7,470 nt of DNA, from contig QMPB01000207.1 in NCBI GenBank assembly GCA_003648395.1, forward strand, positions 1-7,470, in the 5' to 3' direction. The DNA comes from Bacteroidota bacterium (GTDB lineage Bacteria > Bacteroidota > Bacteroidia > Bacteroidales > UBA1556). The position numbers were made by a program, and so were the translations under genes. The notes below the pieces were generated by a model, which did not search any database, was not told the DNA's origin, and was given only the letters and a program-made list of their open reading frames with translations. Below, piece by piece: positions 1 to 6,898 of this stretch (its first letter is position 1; every line of letters starts with the position of its first letter).

Positions 1-2
1 CT

Positions 3-752
3 TTAACCAAGCCACTTTTTAAATGTTTTCACTTTTTCTCTACTAACTATAATATCACTATCAGTTTTAGTTTTTAAAATAATCTTTAACCTTGAATTAC
101 TGTATGCAATAATATCATAAATAGCATCTATGTTGATAATATATTTTCTATTTACTCTAAAGAAATTCTTAGGGTTTAGTTTCTGGAAAAGCTCTTCTAG
201 AGAATAATCAATTAAATAGTTTCTCTCGTCTATAGTTTGAAGAAAGCTGCCTTTTTCGTAACTGTAAAAGCAATTGATTTCCTCTATTTTAATCATCTTA
301 ATATGTTCGCCAACTTTTACTGTAAATCGCTCTTTATACGAACGCTTATTTTGATTGTATATATTGTTAAGAATATTGGTTTGATCTTTTGATGGTTTCC
401 AAAGTTGTTCAAATTTATTGTAGGCAGCTTTTAATTCAGCCATCCTTATTGGCTTTAGCAAATAATCTATACTATTATGCTTGAAAGCTCTTATTGCATG
501 ATTGTCGTAAGCAGTGGTGAATATTATTGGAAATTTTATTTTAATTCTATCGAAAATACTGAAACTTAATCCATCAGCTAGTTGAATATCGAAGAATCCT
601 AAATCTATATTATTATTACTTCTTATAAGTTCAACAGCTTCAGAAACAGACTTAGCATGTCCAACAATATTGATATTGTTATCAATATTGTTGAGCATTA
701 TTGCCAATTTTTTAAAAGCGAATTGTTCGTCTTCTATGATTATAATATTCAT
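3..752 (-). CDS. LytTR-family response regulator
   Basis: Cytoplasmic DNA-binding response regulator (249 aa) that should receive phosphate from the histidine kinase encoded just upstream. Residues 1-115 form a receiver domain: acidic pocket E7/D8, phosphoacceptor D55 in FFDIQLADG, switch T79/T80 and conserved K100 in LLKPI. Residues about 142-247 form a LytTR DNA-binding domain, with the typical FFRVNRKYIIN segment at 197-207 and a VSREK..FKKWL end. Length is normal for the LytR/AlgR type, and the stop lies at the extreme left edge, so the gene is complete. Its ATG is 2 nt after the kinase stop, indicating translational coupling in one transcript. LytTR regulators usually bind paired direct repeats near promoters; candidate sites lie before the kinase gene and before the ICMT gene. 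The family is certain; the target genes are inferred. Confidence 0.96.
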   Translation of the reverse strand: MNIIIIEDEQFAFKKLAIMLNNIDNNINIVGHAKSVSEAVELIRSNNNIDLGFFDIQLADGLSFSIFDRIKIKFPIIFTTAYDNHAIRAFKHNSIDYLLKPIRMAELKAAYNKFEQLWKPSKDQTNILNNIYNQNKRSYKERFTVKVGEHIKMIKIEEINCFYSYEKGSFLQTIDERNYLIDYSLEELFQKLNPKNFFRVNRKYIINIDAIYDIIAYSNSRLKIILKTKTDSDIIVSREKVKTFKKWLG

Positions 753-754
753 TA

Positions 755-1786
755 CTAGGCTTCTATATTTAATAGGGGAATTCTAACTTCAAATTTATTG
801 TCTTTATTTAACACCTCTACTTCTGTGGAAGTAAGAAATTTATAACGAGCTTTAATATTTGCTATTCCTAGCTCATGGGAGTTTGCTGTATCAGATTTTG
901 GGTTAATATTATTACTTACAATTACAAACCTATCATCATTACTGATTCTTACTAACAGCTTATTCTTATCTGTTATAGAATTATGTTTTAATGCATTTTC
1001 CACAAGTATTTGCAATGCCATTGGAATAATCATTTTATCAGAGCTTGTATTAATTTTATACTGTAAATTATCACCAAAACGAATTGATTGTAAGAATAAA
1101 TAGTCTTTAATAAATTCCAATTCTTGAGTTAGAGAAACTACTTCTTCGTCTTGTACATCAAGTACATAGCGGTAAATATTTGCAAGTTTTCCAACAAAAT
1201 CATCTGCTTTGTCTGTATCTTGATAAATTAATCCACTAAGTACATTTAGGCTGTTGAAAAGAAAATGAGGATTAACTTGATTTTTAAGAGTAGAATATTT
1301 GTATTTATTTATTTCTTTTAAATTGTTCTCATTGTCAATATAGAGTTTGTTTAGTTTTTTAGAGAAATTAGTAGAAAGAATAATTAAGTAAATAACAATT
1401 CCAATTACTAATTCTGACAGAATAATCCACACAAACATATTACTGTGTATAAGTTCTGTAGGACTAAGATTTTGAGTTAGTTTAAACCAAATTAGATTTA
1501 CAATTACTACATCAATACCAATGTATAAAGTAATTGCAATTATTACTTGAATATATTTATTAATTGGATTAAGTTCCCAATTTCCAACACTATACATCTT
1601 TTTAGAAATTAAAGAGCTTCCAATAGCAATGCTAAAACCTATGATAATACCGTAAAGAATATTAAGTAGTATATCTTGCCATGAAGAATTAAAACCAGCA
1701 AACATAAAAGTAATGAATATACTTATTGCTAGAATTATTGAGATATTAATTATGTGCTTTTTGCTGTTTTCTTTAATTGATTTCAT
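755..1786 (-). CDS. LytS/YehU-type sensor histidine kinase
   Basis: Integral membrane histidine kinase (343 aa), partner of the LytTR regulator that follows. The N-terminal part has four hydrophobic segments (about 13-31, 38-60, 78-100, 115-137) with little extracytoplasmic sequence, so any ligand is probably sensed within the membrane or through short loops. A short coiled-coil-like linker (140-165) leads to the His_kinase domain (PF06580 type) with H174 in NPHFLFNSLN as the expected phosphorylated histidine. The ATPase domain shows the N-box LVENALKHN (261-269) and a G-box-like ELGIANIKARY (305-315). This is the standard Bacteroidota four-TM/LytTR pair architecture. The gene is separated from the upstream CPBP gene by 85 nt containing repeated motifs, so it may have its own promoter. 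The signal it senses cannot be deduced. Confidence 0.95.
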   Translation of the reverse strand: MKSIKENSKKHIINISIILAISIFITFMFAGFNSSWQDILLNILYGIIIGFSIAIGSSLISKKMYSVGNWELNPINKYIQVIIAITLYIGIDVVIVNLIWFKLTQNLSPTELIHSNMFVWIILSELVIGIVIYLIILSTNFSKKLNKLYIDNENNLKEINKYKYSTLKNQVNPHFLFNSLNVLSGLIYQDTDKADDFVGKLANIYRYVLDVQDEEVVSLTQELEFIKDYLFLQSIRFGDNLQYKINTSSDKMIIPMALQILVENALKHNSITDKNKLLVRISNDDRFVIVSNNINPKSDTANSHELGIANIKARYKFLTSTEVEVLNKDNKFEVRIPLLNIEA

Positions 1787-1842
1787 TATTGTAAATTTTA
1801 TGTAAAGTTATGTAAAAAATTGATTTGTATTATTAGTTATGT
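1786..1842 (-). promoter_or_regulatory. Direct-repeat cluster upstream of the kinase gene
   Basis: Read on the minus strand, the leader of the kinase gene holds ACATAACT at 1835-1842 and again at 1806-1813. A tandem TTTACATAA pair with 10-nt period lies at 1808-1816 and 1798-1806, and TTTACAATAA at 1786-1795 abuts the ATG. The octamer and the decamer both recur before the ICMT gene. In plus-strand orientation the octamer contains AGTTA, compatible with the GTT core described for LytTR half-sites. Operator function is inferred; the background is very AT-rich. Confidence 0.35.
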
Positions 1843-1871
1843 TTACTATTGGTTTTAGTGTACTTGTATTA

Positions 1872-2639
1872 TTATGAGTTATTTTTGTTAAATATTAAGT
1901 TATTATTCGTTATTTTTAATCCAGCTTTCTTGTGATAATATATTGTGATTATTATTGTTAGAGCGATTGTTATTATTCTGAAAATATTAGTATAAACACC
2001 ACCCATTGCATTCTGACTTACTTCAAAAAGTATCCACGATAAGTTCATAAATGTGTGTAGGAATATTGGTATCCATAAATTATTGTCCCATTCTATATAT
2101 AGCCACGAAAACCAAACAGCTCCCATTGAAGTTACTAAAAATATTGATGTAGTCTCAATAAGAGTTGAGCCTTGATAAAAATGCCCTAGTCCAAAAATTA
2201 GTGCCCCGATAGATGCAGCAGGAATAAATCCCCAAGCTAGTTTTCTGAATAGTATTCCAAATAAAAAGCCTCTAAAAAAATATTCTTCGGTAAAGCCTGC
2301 AATAATTGTTTTGTGAATTAATGAAGTTATATCCAAATTTTCATCTATTTTCCCAATAATTGCTGAACTGATAAACATTGGCGAAACAGTAATGACAGCA
2401 AATAAAAAGCCTATAATAATACCTTTATCTAGTCCCGTATTCTTAAAGATATTCTTATAGTTAAATAGTAATCCTAGAACTATAATTGTAGGAATTATCC
2501 ACCATAGATAAGAATACACTATTTTAGAATATGTGGATGTGAATGGAATAATAATTAATAATTCTATTATGCGCTTACCAAATGCGGCGAATAAAAATGT
2601 GAGTATTATTATTATTGAATATCTTAAATTTCTTTTCAT
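1872..2639 (-). CDS. CPBP (Rce1-like) intramembrane metalloprotease
   Basis: Polytopic membrane protein (255 aa) of the CPBP/Abi family, glutamate-dependent intramembrane proteases that include eukaryotic CAAX endopeptidase Rce1 and bacteriocin-processing or self-immunity proteins. All core motifs are present in order: EEYFFRG at 118-124 (catalytic E118/E119 and R123), FGLGH ending at H153, and HTFMN at 195-199 (H195, N199). About seven or eight hydrophobic segments surround them. Intact motifs argue for an active protease. The start follows an A-rich leader, normal for Bacteroidota, and lies 11 nt after the ICMT stop, so the two are almost certainly co-transcribed. The downstream kinase starts after 85 nt. 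The substrate is unknown; family members act in prenyl-protein processing, peptide maturation or immunity, and the sequence does not decide between these. Confidence 0.92.
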   Translation of the reverse strand: MKRNLRYSIIIILTFLFAAFGKRIIELLIIIPFTSTYSKIVYSYLWWIIPTIIVLGLLFNYKNIFKNTGLDKGIIIGFLFAVITVSPMFISSAIIGKIDENLDITSLIHKTIIAGFTEEYFFRGFLFGILFRKLAWGFIPAASIGALIFGLGHFYQGSTLIETTSIFLVTSMGAVWFSWLYIEWDNNLWIPIFLHTFMNLSWILFEVSQNAMGGVYTNIFRIITIALTIIITIYYHKKAGLKITNNNLIFNKNNS

Positions 2640-2650
2640 TTTGTATTTTT

Positions 2651-3220
2651 TTAGTAAATGAATGGAATAATTCTCTTTGTAGTTTTTATGTAATCAGAAT
2701 ACATTGAACCGAAATGCTTAAGCAAGACTTTTTCTTCAATATTTATTCTTATAATAAAAGCAGTAAGTATTAATGCTGTAACTAATGCTAACGAAATTAG
2801 ATTGTTGAGAGTAACACCAAAACCAATAAACGATAGTAAAGAAGCAGAATATGAAGGATGTCTTAGATATTTATAAAAGCCATCTTTCTTGAGTATGTGG
2901 TTTGGTGTGATTGTTACATTAACGGTAAAAAAACGACCAAGTGATTTAACAATTATTAGTCTTAGAATAATGCCAGAGAGTATTATTAAAAGCCCAATTA
3001 TCTCAATATTTGAGTTCCTTATTATTGGGTAAGAGTAATTATTTGAAATATGTATTGAGGCAAAGATTGCGATAATAATTATTGTCCAAATATAGTAAAT
3101 AGACCCTTTATCGGCATTTTGCTTGTCTGTTTTCTTTGATTGTAATAGTCTGTTTAAACCTAGTTCTGAAAGAAACCAAAAACTGTATGTTGTAAGGAAG
3201 AGTAAATTCATAAGTTCCAT
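2651..3220 (-). CDS. ICMT-family membrane methyltransferase
   Basis: Membrane protein (189 aa) of the isoprenylcysteine carboxyl methyltransferase/PEMT-like superfamily, which uses S-adenosylmethionine to methylate carboxylates or lipids at the membrane. Hydrophobic segments lie at about 4-20, 41-57, 70-90 and a hairpin at 122-158. The signature runs from LGRFFTVNVTI (94-104) through GFYKYLRHPSYSA (114-126) to R158-x3-EE (162-163) and LLKHFGSMYSDY (166-177), the SAM-site and C-terminal motifs of the family. Length is typical of bacterial members. It heads a two-gene unit with the CPBP protease 11 nt downstream, so both enzyme families of CAAX post-processing are encoded together. A second ATG (Met4) is possible. 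Bacterial ICMT-family substrates are mostly undefined; the methyltransferase call is strong, the substrate is not. Confidence 0.9.
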   Translation of the reverse strand: MELMNLLFLTTYSFWFLSELGLNRLLQSKKTDKQNADKGSIYYIWTIIIIAIFASIHISNNYSYPIIRNSNIEIIGLLIILSGIILRLIIVKSLGRFFTVNVTITPNHILKKDGFYKYLRHPSYSASLLSFIGFGVTLNNLISLALVTALILTAFIIRINIEEKVLLKHFGSMYSDYIKTTKRIIPFIY

Positions 3221-3224
3221 TAGT

Positions 3225-3260
3225 TTATTGTAAAATTCATTGTGATATTGATAGTTATGT
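3225..3260 (-). promoter_or_regulatory. Upstream motifs shared with the kinase leader
   Basis: The 68-nt gap before the ICMT gene contains, on the minus strand, ACATAACT (3253-3260) and TTTACAATAA (3225-3234). These are the same two words found upstream of the kinase gene, here 18 nt apart rather than 10. The gap also holds a minimal six-codon frame (ATG at 3238-3240) whose TAA overlaps the ICMT ATG as TAATG; it may be accidental. No clean TAnnTTTG promoter is seen, so read-through from the T9SS-protein gene is possible. Confidence 0.3.
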
Positions 3261-3288
3261 ACAAAGAATGGTAATTAATAATTTAGCT

Positions 3289-4188
3289 TTACTGTATCAG
3301 TAGCTTGCTGATTTTACGTAGTTTATCGCTACATATTTCAATAAAATAAGCTCCTTTTCTTAAAGATTTAATGTCAATTTTTTTAGAGTTACTATTTGAC
3401 TTTACTTTGATTATTCTCTGCCCATTACTGTTGTAAATTGTAATATTGTAATGGTTTATTTCCTTTGGAGTTTCTATTATTACATACGATTTTGCAGGGT
3501 TTGGAAATACTTTAGTATTGTTTATTTGTTTCGTATTAATTCCAAGGCTGCCACCTTCAAACCAAATGTGGTCTATTTCTAAGCTTGAGCCCACAGGAAT
3601 ATTATTCTTAATAATAGAACTTGCAAACATAATATTCATGGTGTCAGGATAAATATCAAGTTGATAATTTAATGGAACTTCAAAGAGAGTCCACATTTGT
3701 TTATGAGAACTAAGTTCAAGTTTTCCACCCCCAAAATTTTGACCATCTTTCTGAAACCAAACACTTACTAAAGCAGTATCGTTTCCGGTTGGGGTGTATT
3801 TATACCAACCTTTAAGGATAGCAGGTTTCTGAGTATATGGAATGCCACCATCAATACCTCCGTCATGAGTGACGAAATCAATATTTAGCTTGCCAGTAGT
3901 AAGTATACCAGGAACTGCAGCACCACCAAGTATCGATGTGGTTGTTAATCTAACTGAATAGTCTGCATCTTGAGGGTCTGCACTGTCTTTTGTTACGCAA
4001 ATAATCTCTCCTAAATTAGCTCCATTGATAATAATATCTCTGTTAAACCCATCCCAATACAGTGGCATTTCTCCTGCAGCACAAGTATCCCAGTTTCCAA
4101 AAGTTTCTACTCCGTTAATGATTGGTTGATTCTGCGCTATTGCTAGATTTAGTATAAAGAATAAGTTGATAAATAGTAATGTTCTCAT
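3289..4188 (-). CDS. T9SS-secreted protein with PCMD-like domain
   Basis: Secreted protein (299 aa from the chosen start). Residues 1-19 (MRTLLFINLFFILNLAIAQ) are a Sec signal peptide. Residues about 118-212 resemble the Bacteroidota PCMD (putative carbohydrate metabolism) beta-sandwich: KPAILKGWYKYTP, the DTALVSVWF strand, then LNYQLDIYPDTMNIMFASS and VGSSLEIDHIWFEG. Residues about 227-299 are a type A T9SS sorting domain (VFPNPAKSYVIIE, ITIYNSNGQ, KGAYFIEI, ISKLLIQ), which directs export across the outer membrane and often anchoring to the surface. The frame is open to an earlier ATG at 4230, but that adds 14 non-signal residues and falls inside the predicted -7 element, so 4188 is preferred. 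It lies 68 nt upstream of the ICMT gene on the same strand. A carbohydrate or surface-adhesion role is only suggested by family. Confidence 0.9.
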   Translation of the reverse strand: MRTLLFINLFFILNLAIAQNQPIINGVETFGNWDTCAAGEMPLYWDGFNRDIIINGANLGEIICVTKDSADPQDADYSVRLTTTSILGGAAVPGILTTGKLNIDFVTHDGGIDGGIPYTQKPAILKGWYKYTPTGNDTALVSVWFQKDGQNFGGGKLELSSHKQMWTLFEVPLNYQLDIYPDTMNIMFASSIIKNNIPVGSSLEIDHIWFEGGSLGINTKQINNTKVFPNPAKSYVIIETPKEINHYNITIYNSNGQRIIKVKSNSNSKKIDIKSLRKGAYFIEICSDKLRKISKLLIQ

Positions 4189-4227
4189 AATTAATTTTTT
4201 AAAAGTTATTGATTTATTAATACGAGG

Positions 4228-4259
4228 CAAAAGTAGGGTGGGAGTTCTGGTTTTGAAAA
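4228..4259 (-). promoter_or_regulatory. Bacteroidota-type promoter for the T9SS-protein gene
   Basis: On the minus strand, TACTTTTG (4228-4235) fits the Bacteroidota -7 consensus TAnnTTTG exactly. It is preceded after 19 nt by TTTTC (4255-4259), one base off a -33 TTTG. The -7 element ends about 40 nt before the ATG at 4188 and overlaps the alternative ATG at 4230, which would therefore not be transcribed. Predicted from sequence only. Confidence 0.45.
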
Positions 4260-4294
4260 TATTACTTACTGAACTGTTGAATGAGGGGGATGAA

Positions 4295-4325
4295 TTGTAA
4301 TAGTGAATTTTTATTCTTACATTTG
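4295..4325 (+). promoter_or_regulatory. Bacteroidota-type promoter for the HEPN-like gene
   Basis: TTG (4295-4297), a 20-nt spacer and TACATTTG (4318-4325) match the Bacteroidota primary sigma consensus (TTG-N19-21-TAnnTTTG) on the plus strand. It sits back to back with the promoter of the T9SS-protein gene in the 274-nt divergent region. Transcription would begin about 130 nt before the ATG at 4463, leaving a long AT-rich leader in which no riboswitch-like structure was recognised. Confidence 0.45.
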
Positions 4326-4462
4326 TTGTTCAATAGGTCTAAAAAATTATCACAGGGTTATAACAGTAATCTAAAAAGGATTGCACAGTATTTCATATTT
4401 TTCATTGTATTTATTGATTACGTATGTGATAGAATTGAAAAATAATATTAAATATTTTAGAA

Positions 4463-5503
4463 ATGATGAAATTAAACGAAGAATTAATCAGAAGTACTTT
4501 CGATATGATGGTAAAATATCGTCCAGCGTTGAATAAATACCTAATTGTTGATGAAGATGAAGACGAGGATGATGAGGTTGATTATAGAATCCTAGGAGAT
4601 CTAATTATAAAGAATTTCCCTTGGCCAATTGGTGTTGAGCTTAGAAGGTTGTTTTCGGGTAGCATGCGGCAATTGGATAGGCATAGGTTAGATCAGATTT
4701 TTAAAACCATTGAGCGCATAATGCAGTTTATTAGTTTTACTATGCTTGCACAGGTATGGGACGATGTTGAAAGCAAGAAAATAGAAGCACCAAAGTCTCT
4801 TACAAATGATTTTGAGAAACGGTTCTCTGTTCTGTCAATGGGAACATACTCATGGATAATTAGGATGTTAGGAAAAACTTATAAAGAACAAGGTCAGGAG
4901 TGGTTTATGACAGAGATGGGAGAGAACTTCGATAAAAAGTTTTTTGAATCTCTTGATTTCTGGATTCCTGAGAGAAATGAAATAGGTCATTATCAGATTA
5001 ATCTTACTTCGGAAGATATTGAAAAACGATGTGTTGAATATGAGAAAAAGCTTGCTGTGATATTGCAGAAAATGGCATTTGTTGTCAAGTATAAGTTAAT
5101 CTCTATTCGTGATATTCATGTAGAAAAAGATAGGATTCAGAAAGATCCTCAGTTCTTACATATTGTTAATTTACTGAATAGTGGGGACTCAGATTTTAAA
5201 TCTAAGGAGATGAAGAATAATCTCTATACCGACAGCAAATCAGTGCTTTTGCTTAAGAGCTTGAAAAATATTGATGTTTTTTTGAATCTCTCACCACTCA
5301 TTATCGACACAAATACTGAAGTGCTTGATACTACCGATAAATTTGATATTAAGAAAGATATCTTTATGTACACAAAATATCGATCAGGTCATCTTATGTA
5401 TATCGGAACAGAAGTTACTGAGAAATGTGATTTACGCTCATTGAGTAATTATTCCATATTAGTAAATGAATATGAAAGTATGGTGAAAACTATTGTAAGC
5501 TAA
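4463..5503 (+). CDS. Unrecognised protein with HEPN-like motif
   Basis: A 346-aa soluble protein whose family is not recognised. It has an N-terminal helical part (1-27), a strongly acidic run VDEDEDEDDEVD (29-40), a helical central region (41-205) and a mixed C-terminal part (about 225-346) with strands such as NLSPLIIDTNTEV and GHLMYIGTEVT. In the centre, after two long helices (75-100, 113-135), PERNEIGHYQIN contains R171-N172-x3-H176. This is the R-[N/H/D]-x-H arrangement of HEPN ribonuclease domains, followed by a long helix (183-207) as in that fold. There is no membrane segment or signal peptide. The ATG at 4463 is the first Met after an in-frame TGA at 4436; the adjacent ATG at 4466 is equally possible. 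The gene precedes an nSTAND gene fragment by 99 nt. HEPN nuclease or toxin-effector function is an inference from one motif and context. Confidence 0.85.
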   Translation: MMKLNEELIRSTFDMMVKYRPALNKYLIVDEDEDEDDEVDYRILGDLIIKNFPWPIGVELRRLFSGSMRQLDRHRLDQIFKTIERIMQFISFTMLAQVWDDVESKKIEAPKSLTNDFEKRFSVLSMGTYSWIIRMLGKTYKEQGQEWFMTEMGENFDKKFFESLDFWIPERNEIGHYQINLTSEDIEKRCVEYEKKLAVILQKMAFVVKYKLISIRDIHVEKDRIQKDPQFLHIVNLLNSGDSDFKSKEMKNNLYTDSKSVLLLKSLKNIDVFLNLSPLIIDTNTEVLDTTDKFDIKKDIFMYTKYRSGHLMYIGTEVTEKCDLRSLSNYSILVNEYESMVKTIVS

Positions 5504-5601
5504 TCTTGAGTCAATAGGCATAACCCATCCCGATTTTACCAAAGTACGAGCATTATTGAATGATACAGCAAGAACGACAAACAATAAACAACAAACAACT
5601 A

Positions 5602-5682
5602 ATGAAAAGCCCCTTCAAATTCCTAGATAGCTTTACCAAAGAAGACAAAGAAAATATAGATTCTATCTGTAAAACGCTATAA
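5602..5682 (+). pseudogene. Truncated copy of the nSTAND gene 5' end
   Basis: A 26-codon frame, MKSPFKFLDSFTKEDKE plus nine unrelated residues and TAA. Its first 17 codons match the first 17 codons of the nSTAND gene at 7018 in 47 of 51 bases. Three of the four differences are synonymous (Phe, Leu, Phe codons) and one is Asp/Glu, so the copy diverged under coding constraint before being cut. Similarity starts at the ATG and does not extend into the leaders, which points to a paralogous nSTAND gene that lost everything after codon 17 rather than a simple local duplication. It lies 99 nt after the HEPN-like gene and directly before the regulatory hairpin of the DUF4143 gene. Translation of the short peptide cannot be excluded. 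Confidence 0.6.
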
Positions 5683-5696
5683 ATTGACTATTTTTG
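5666..5696 (+). promoter_or_regulatory. Possible promoter of the DUF4143 ATPase gene
   Basis: TATTTTTG (5689-5696) matches the Bacteroidota -7 consensus TAnnTTTG, with TCTG (5666-5669) 19 nt upstream as a -33 element one base off TTTG. It lies 55 nt before the ATG at 5752. The -7 element overlaps the inverted repeat listed next. Confidence 0.35.
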
Positions 5697-5712
5697 TATA
5701 AAATTAGTCAAT
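5683..5712 (+). repeat. Inverted repeat overlapping the promoter (operator candidate)
   Basis: ATTGACTA (5683-5690) and TAGTCAAT (5705-5712) are perfect inverted repeats. With TTTT (5691-5694) pairing AAAA (5700-5703) and one bulged T, they make a 12-bp stem with a 5-nt loop. A further TGACT (5717-5721) pairs as an alternative with AGTCA (5706-5710). The stem is AT-rich with no U-tract, so it fits an operator, or the end of an inserted segment, better than an intrinsic terminator. Confidence 0.45.
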
Positions 5713-5751
5713 CAACTGACTGTATTTATGTATATATAAAATATTTATTTT

Positions 5752-6885
5752 ATGAGAACATTAAAAAGAACCATTGAAGATAAAATATTAAACAAGCTGA
5801 ATAGCAATAAAGTTATTGTTTTATTAGGTGTTCGTAGAGTTGGTAAATCAGTATTGTTGAAGCAAATAACATCAAAAATAAAAACAGATTACTTGCTTCT
5901 TAATGGGGAAGATATAAATGTAAAAGCATTGTTTGAAACGCAATCAGTTCAAAATTTCAAAAATTTATTAGGAAATAAAAGATTATTAATAATTGATGAA
6001 GCTCAAAGCATTGAAAATATCGGACAAAAATTAAAACTAATGATAGATGAAATTGAGGATATGAATGTATTAATTACTGGTTCATCTGCATTTGATATTT
6101 CAAACAAAACAGGAGAACCATTGACAGGGAGAAAATACACATTTTATCTTTATCCTTTTTGCGAACATGAATACAATCAAATTGAAGATATTATACAAAA
6201 ACCAGATAATTTAAAACATCGTTTAATTTATGGTAATTACCCCGAGTTAATTCATTTAAACAGTAACGAAGAAAAGCAAGAATATTTATCAGAAATAGTA
6301 AACTCATATTTATTAAAAGATATTTTAACTTTTGAGAATATAAAAAATTCATCTAAAATATTAAATTTATTACGTTTAATATCGTGGCAAACAGGAAGCG
6401 AAGTTTCATATAACGAACTTGGTAAAAAACTTGGAATGAGCAAAAATACTGTAGAAAAATATCTTGATTTATTATCAAAAGTTTTTATTCTGTTTAAAGT
6501 AGAAGGGTTTAGTCGAAACTTACGAAAAGAGGTTGTTAAATCAAGCAAATGGTATTTTTATGATAATGGAATAAGAAATGCTCTAATTGCTAATTTTCAA
6601 AATATTGAACTTAGAAATGATATAGGTATATTATGGGAAAACTATATTATTAGCGAAAGAATAAAGTATCAAGCATATAATAATATTGTCTCTAATAATT
6701 ATTTTTGGAGAACCTACGATAAGCAAGAAATTGATTGGATAGAAGAACGAGAAGGAAACTTATACGCTTATGAGTTTAAATGGAATAAAACGGCAAAAAT
6801 TCCATTAGCATTTTCTAAGGCGTATCCTGATGCGAAATTTGAAGTTATAAATAAAAATAATTATCTTGTATGGATAAACCAATGA
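5752..6885 (+). CDS. AAA_14/DUF4143 ATP-binding protein
   Basis: A 377-aa ATPase of the widespread archaeal/bacterial AAA_14-DUF4143 family, whose cellular role is poorly defined. The N-terminal AAA domain shows Walker A GVRRVGKS (26-33, K32), Walker B LLIIDEAQ (78-85, D82/E83), sensor-like ITGSSA (108-113) and the TGR segment (125-127). Residues about 206-250 look like a winged helix (VSYNELGKKLGMSKNTVEKYLDLL). The C-terminal DUF4143 region has the PD-(D/E)XK-like pattern, with EID (326-328) and E341-F-K343, so a nuclease-related fold is likely and the key residues are present. Length is normal. The gene is visibly more AT-rich than the HEPN-like and nSTAND genes on either side and is bracketed by two copies of the nSTAND 5' end, suggesting separate acquisition. 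A defence, toxin-antitoxin or housekeeping role cannot be distinguished. Confidence 0.93.
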   Translation: MRTLKRTIEDKILNKLNSNKVIVLLGVRRVGKSVLLKQITSKIKTDYLLLNGEDINVKALFETQSVQNFKNLLGNKRLLIIDEAQSIENIGQKLKLMIDEIEDMNVLITGSSAFDISNKTGEPLTGRKYTFYLYPFCEHEYNQIEDIIQKPDNLKHRLIYGNYPELIHLNSNEEKQEYLSEIVNSYLLKDILTFENIKNSSKILNLLRLISWQTGSEVSYNELGKKLGMSKNTVEKYLDLLSKVFILFKVEGFSRNLRKEVVKSSKWYFYDNGIRNALIANFQNIELRNDIGILWENYIISERIKYQAYNNIVSNNYFWRTYDKQEIDWIEEREGNLYAYEFKWNKTAKIPLAFSKAYPDAKFEVINKNNYLVWINQ

Positions 6886-6898
6886 ACTAATTACGAAG

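Noticed and set aside
4326..4462. Possible riboswitch or small RNA in the long leader of the HEPN-like gene.
   Set aside because: The segment is AT-rich with only 4-5 bp chance pairings; no conserved riboswitch core or strong stem was seen.
5602..5682. The 26-aa peptide ends in Cys-Lys-Thr-Leu, superficially a CAAX box that could be a substrate for the CPBP/ICMT pair.
   Set aside because: The second position is Lys rather than aliphatic, and the peptide is best explained as a cut-off nSTAND N-terminus. It lies on the opposite strand, more than 2 kb away from those enzymes.
5504..5751. Insertion sequence or MITE around the DUF4143 gene.
   Set aside because: No transposase, target-site duplication or matching terminal repeats were found. 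The inverted repeats at 5683-5712 and 6899-6940 are unrelated to each other.
6252..6548. A 98-codon minus-strand frame opposite the DUF4143 gene.
   Set aside because: It lies entirely within a confident gene on the other strand and shows no recognisable domain or leader; it is antisense shadow.
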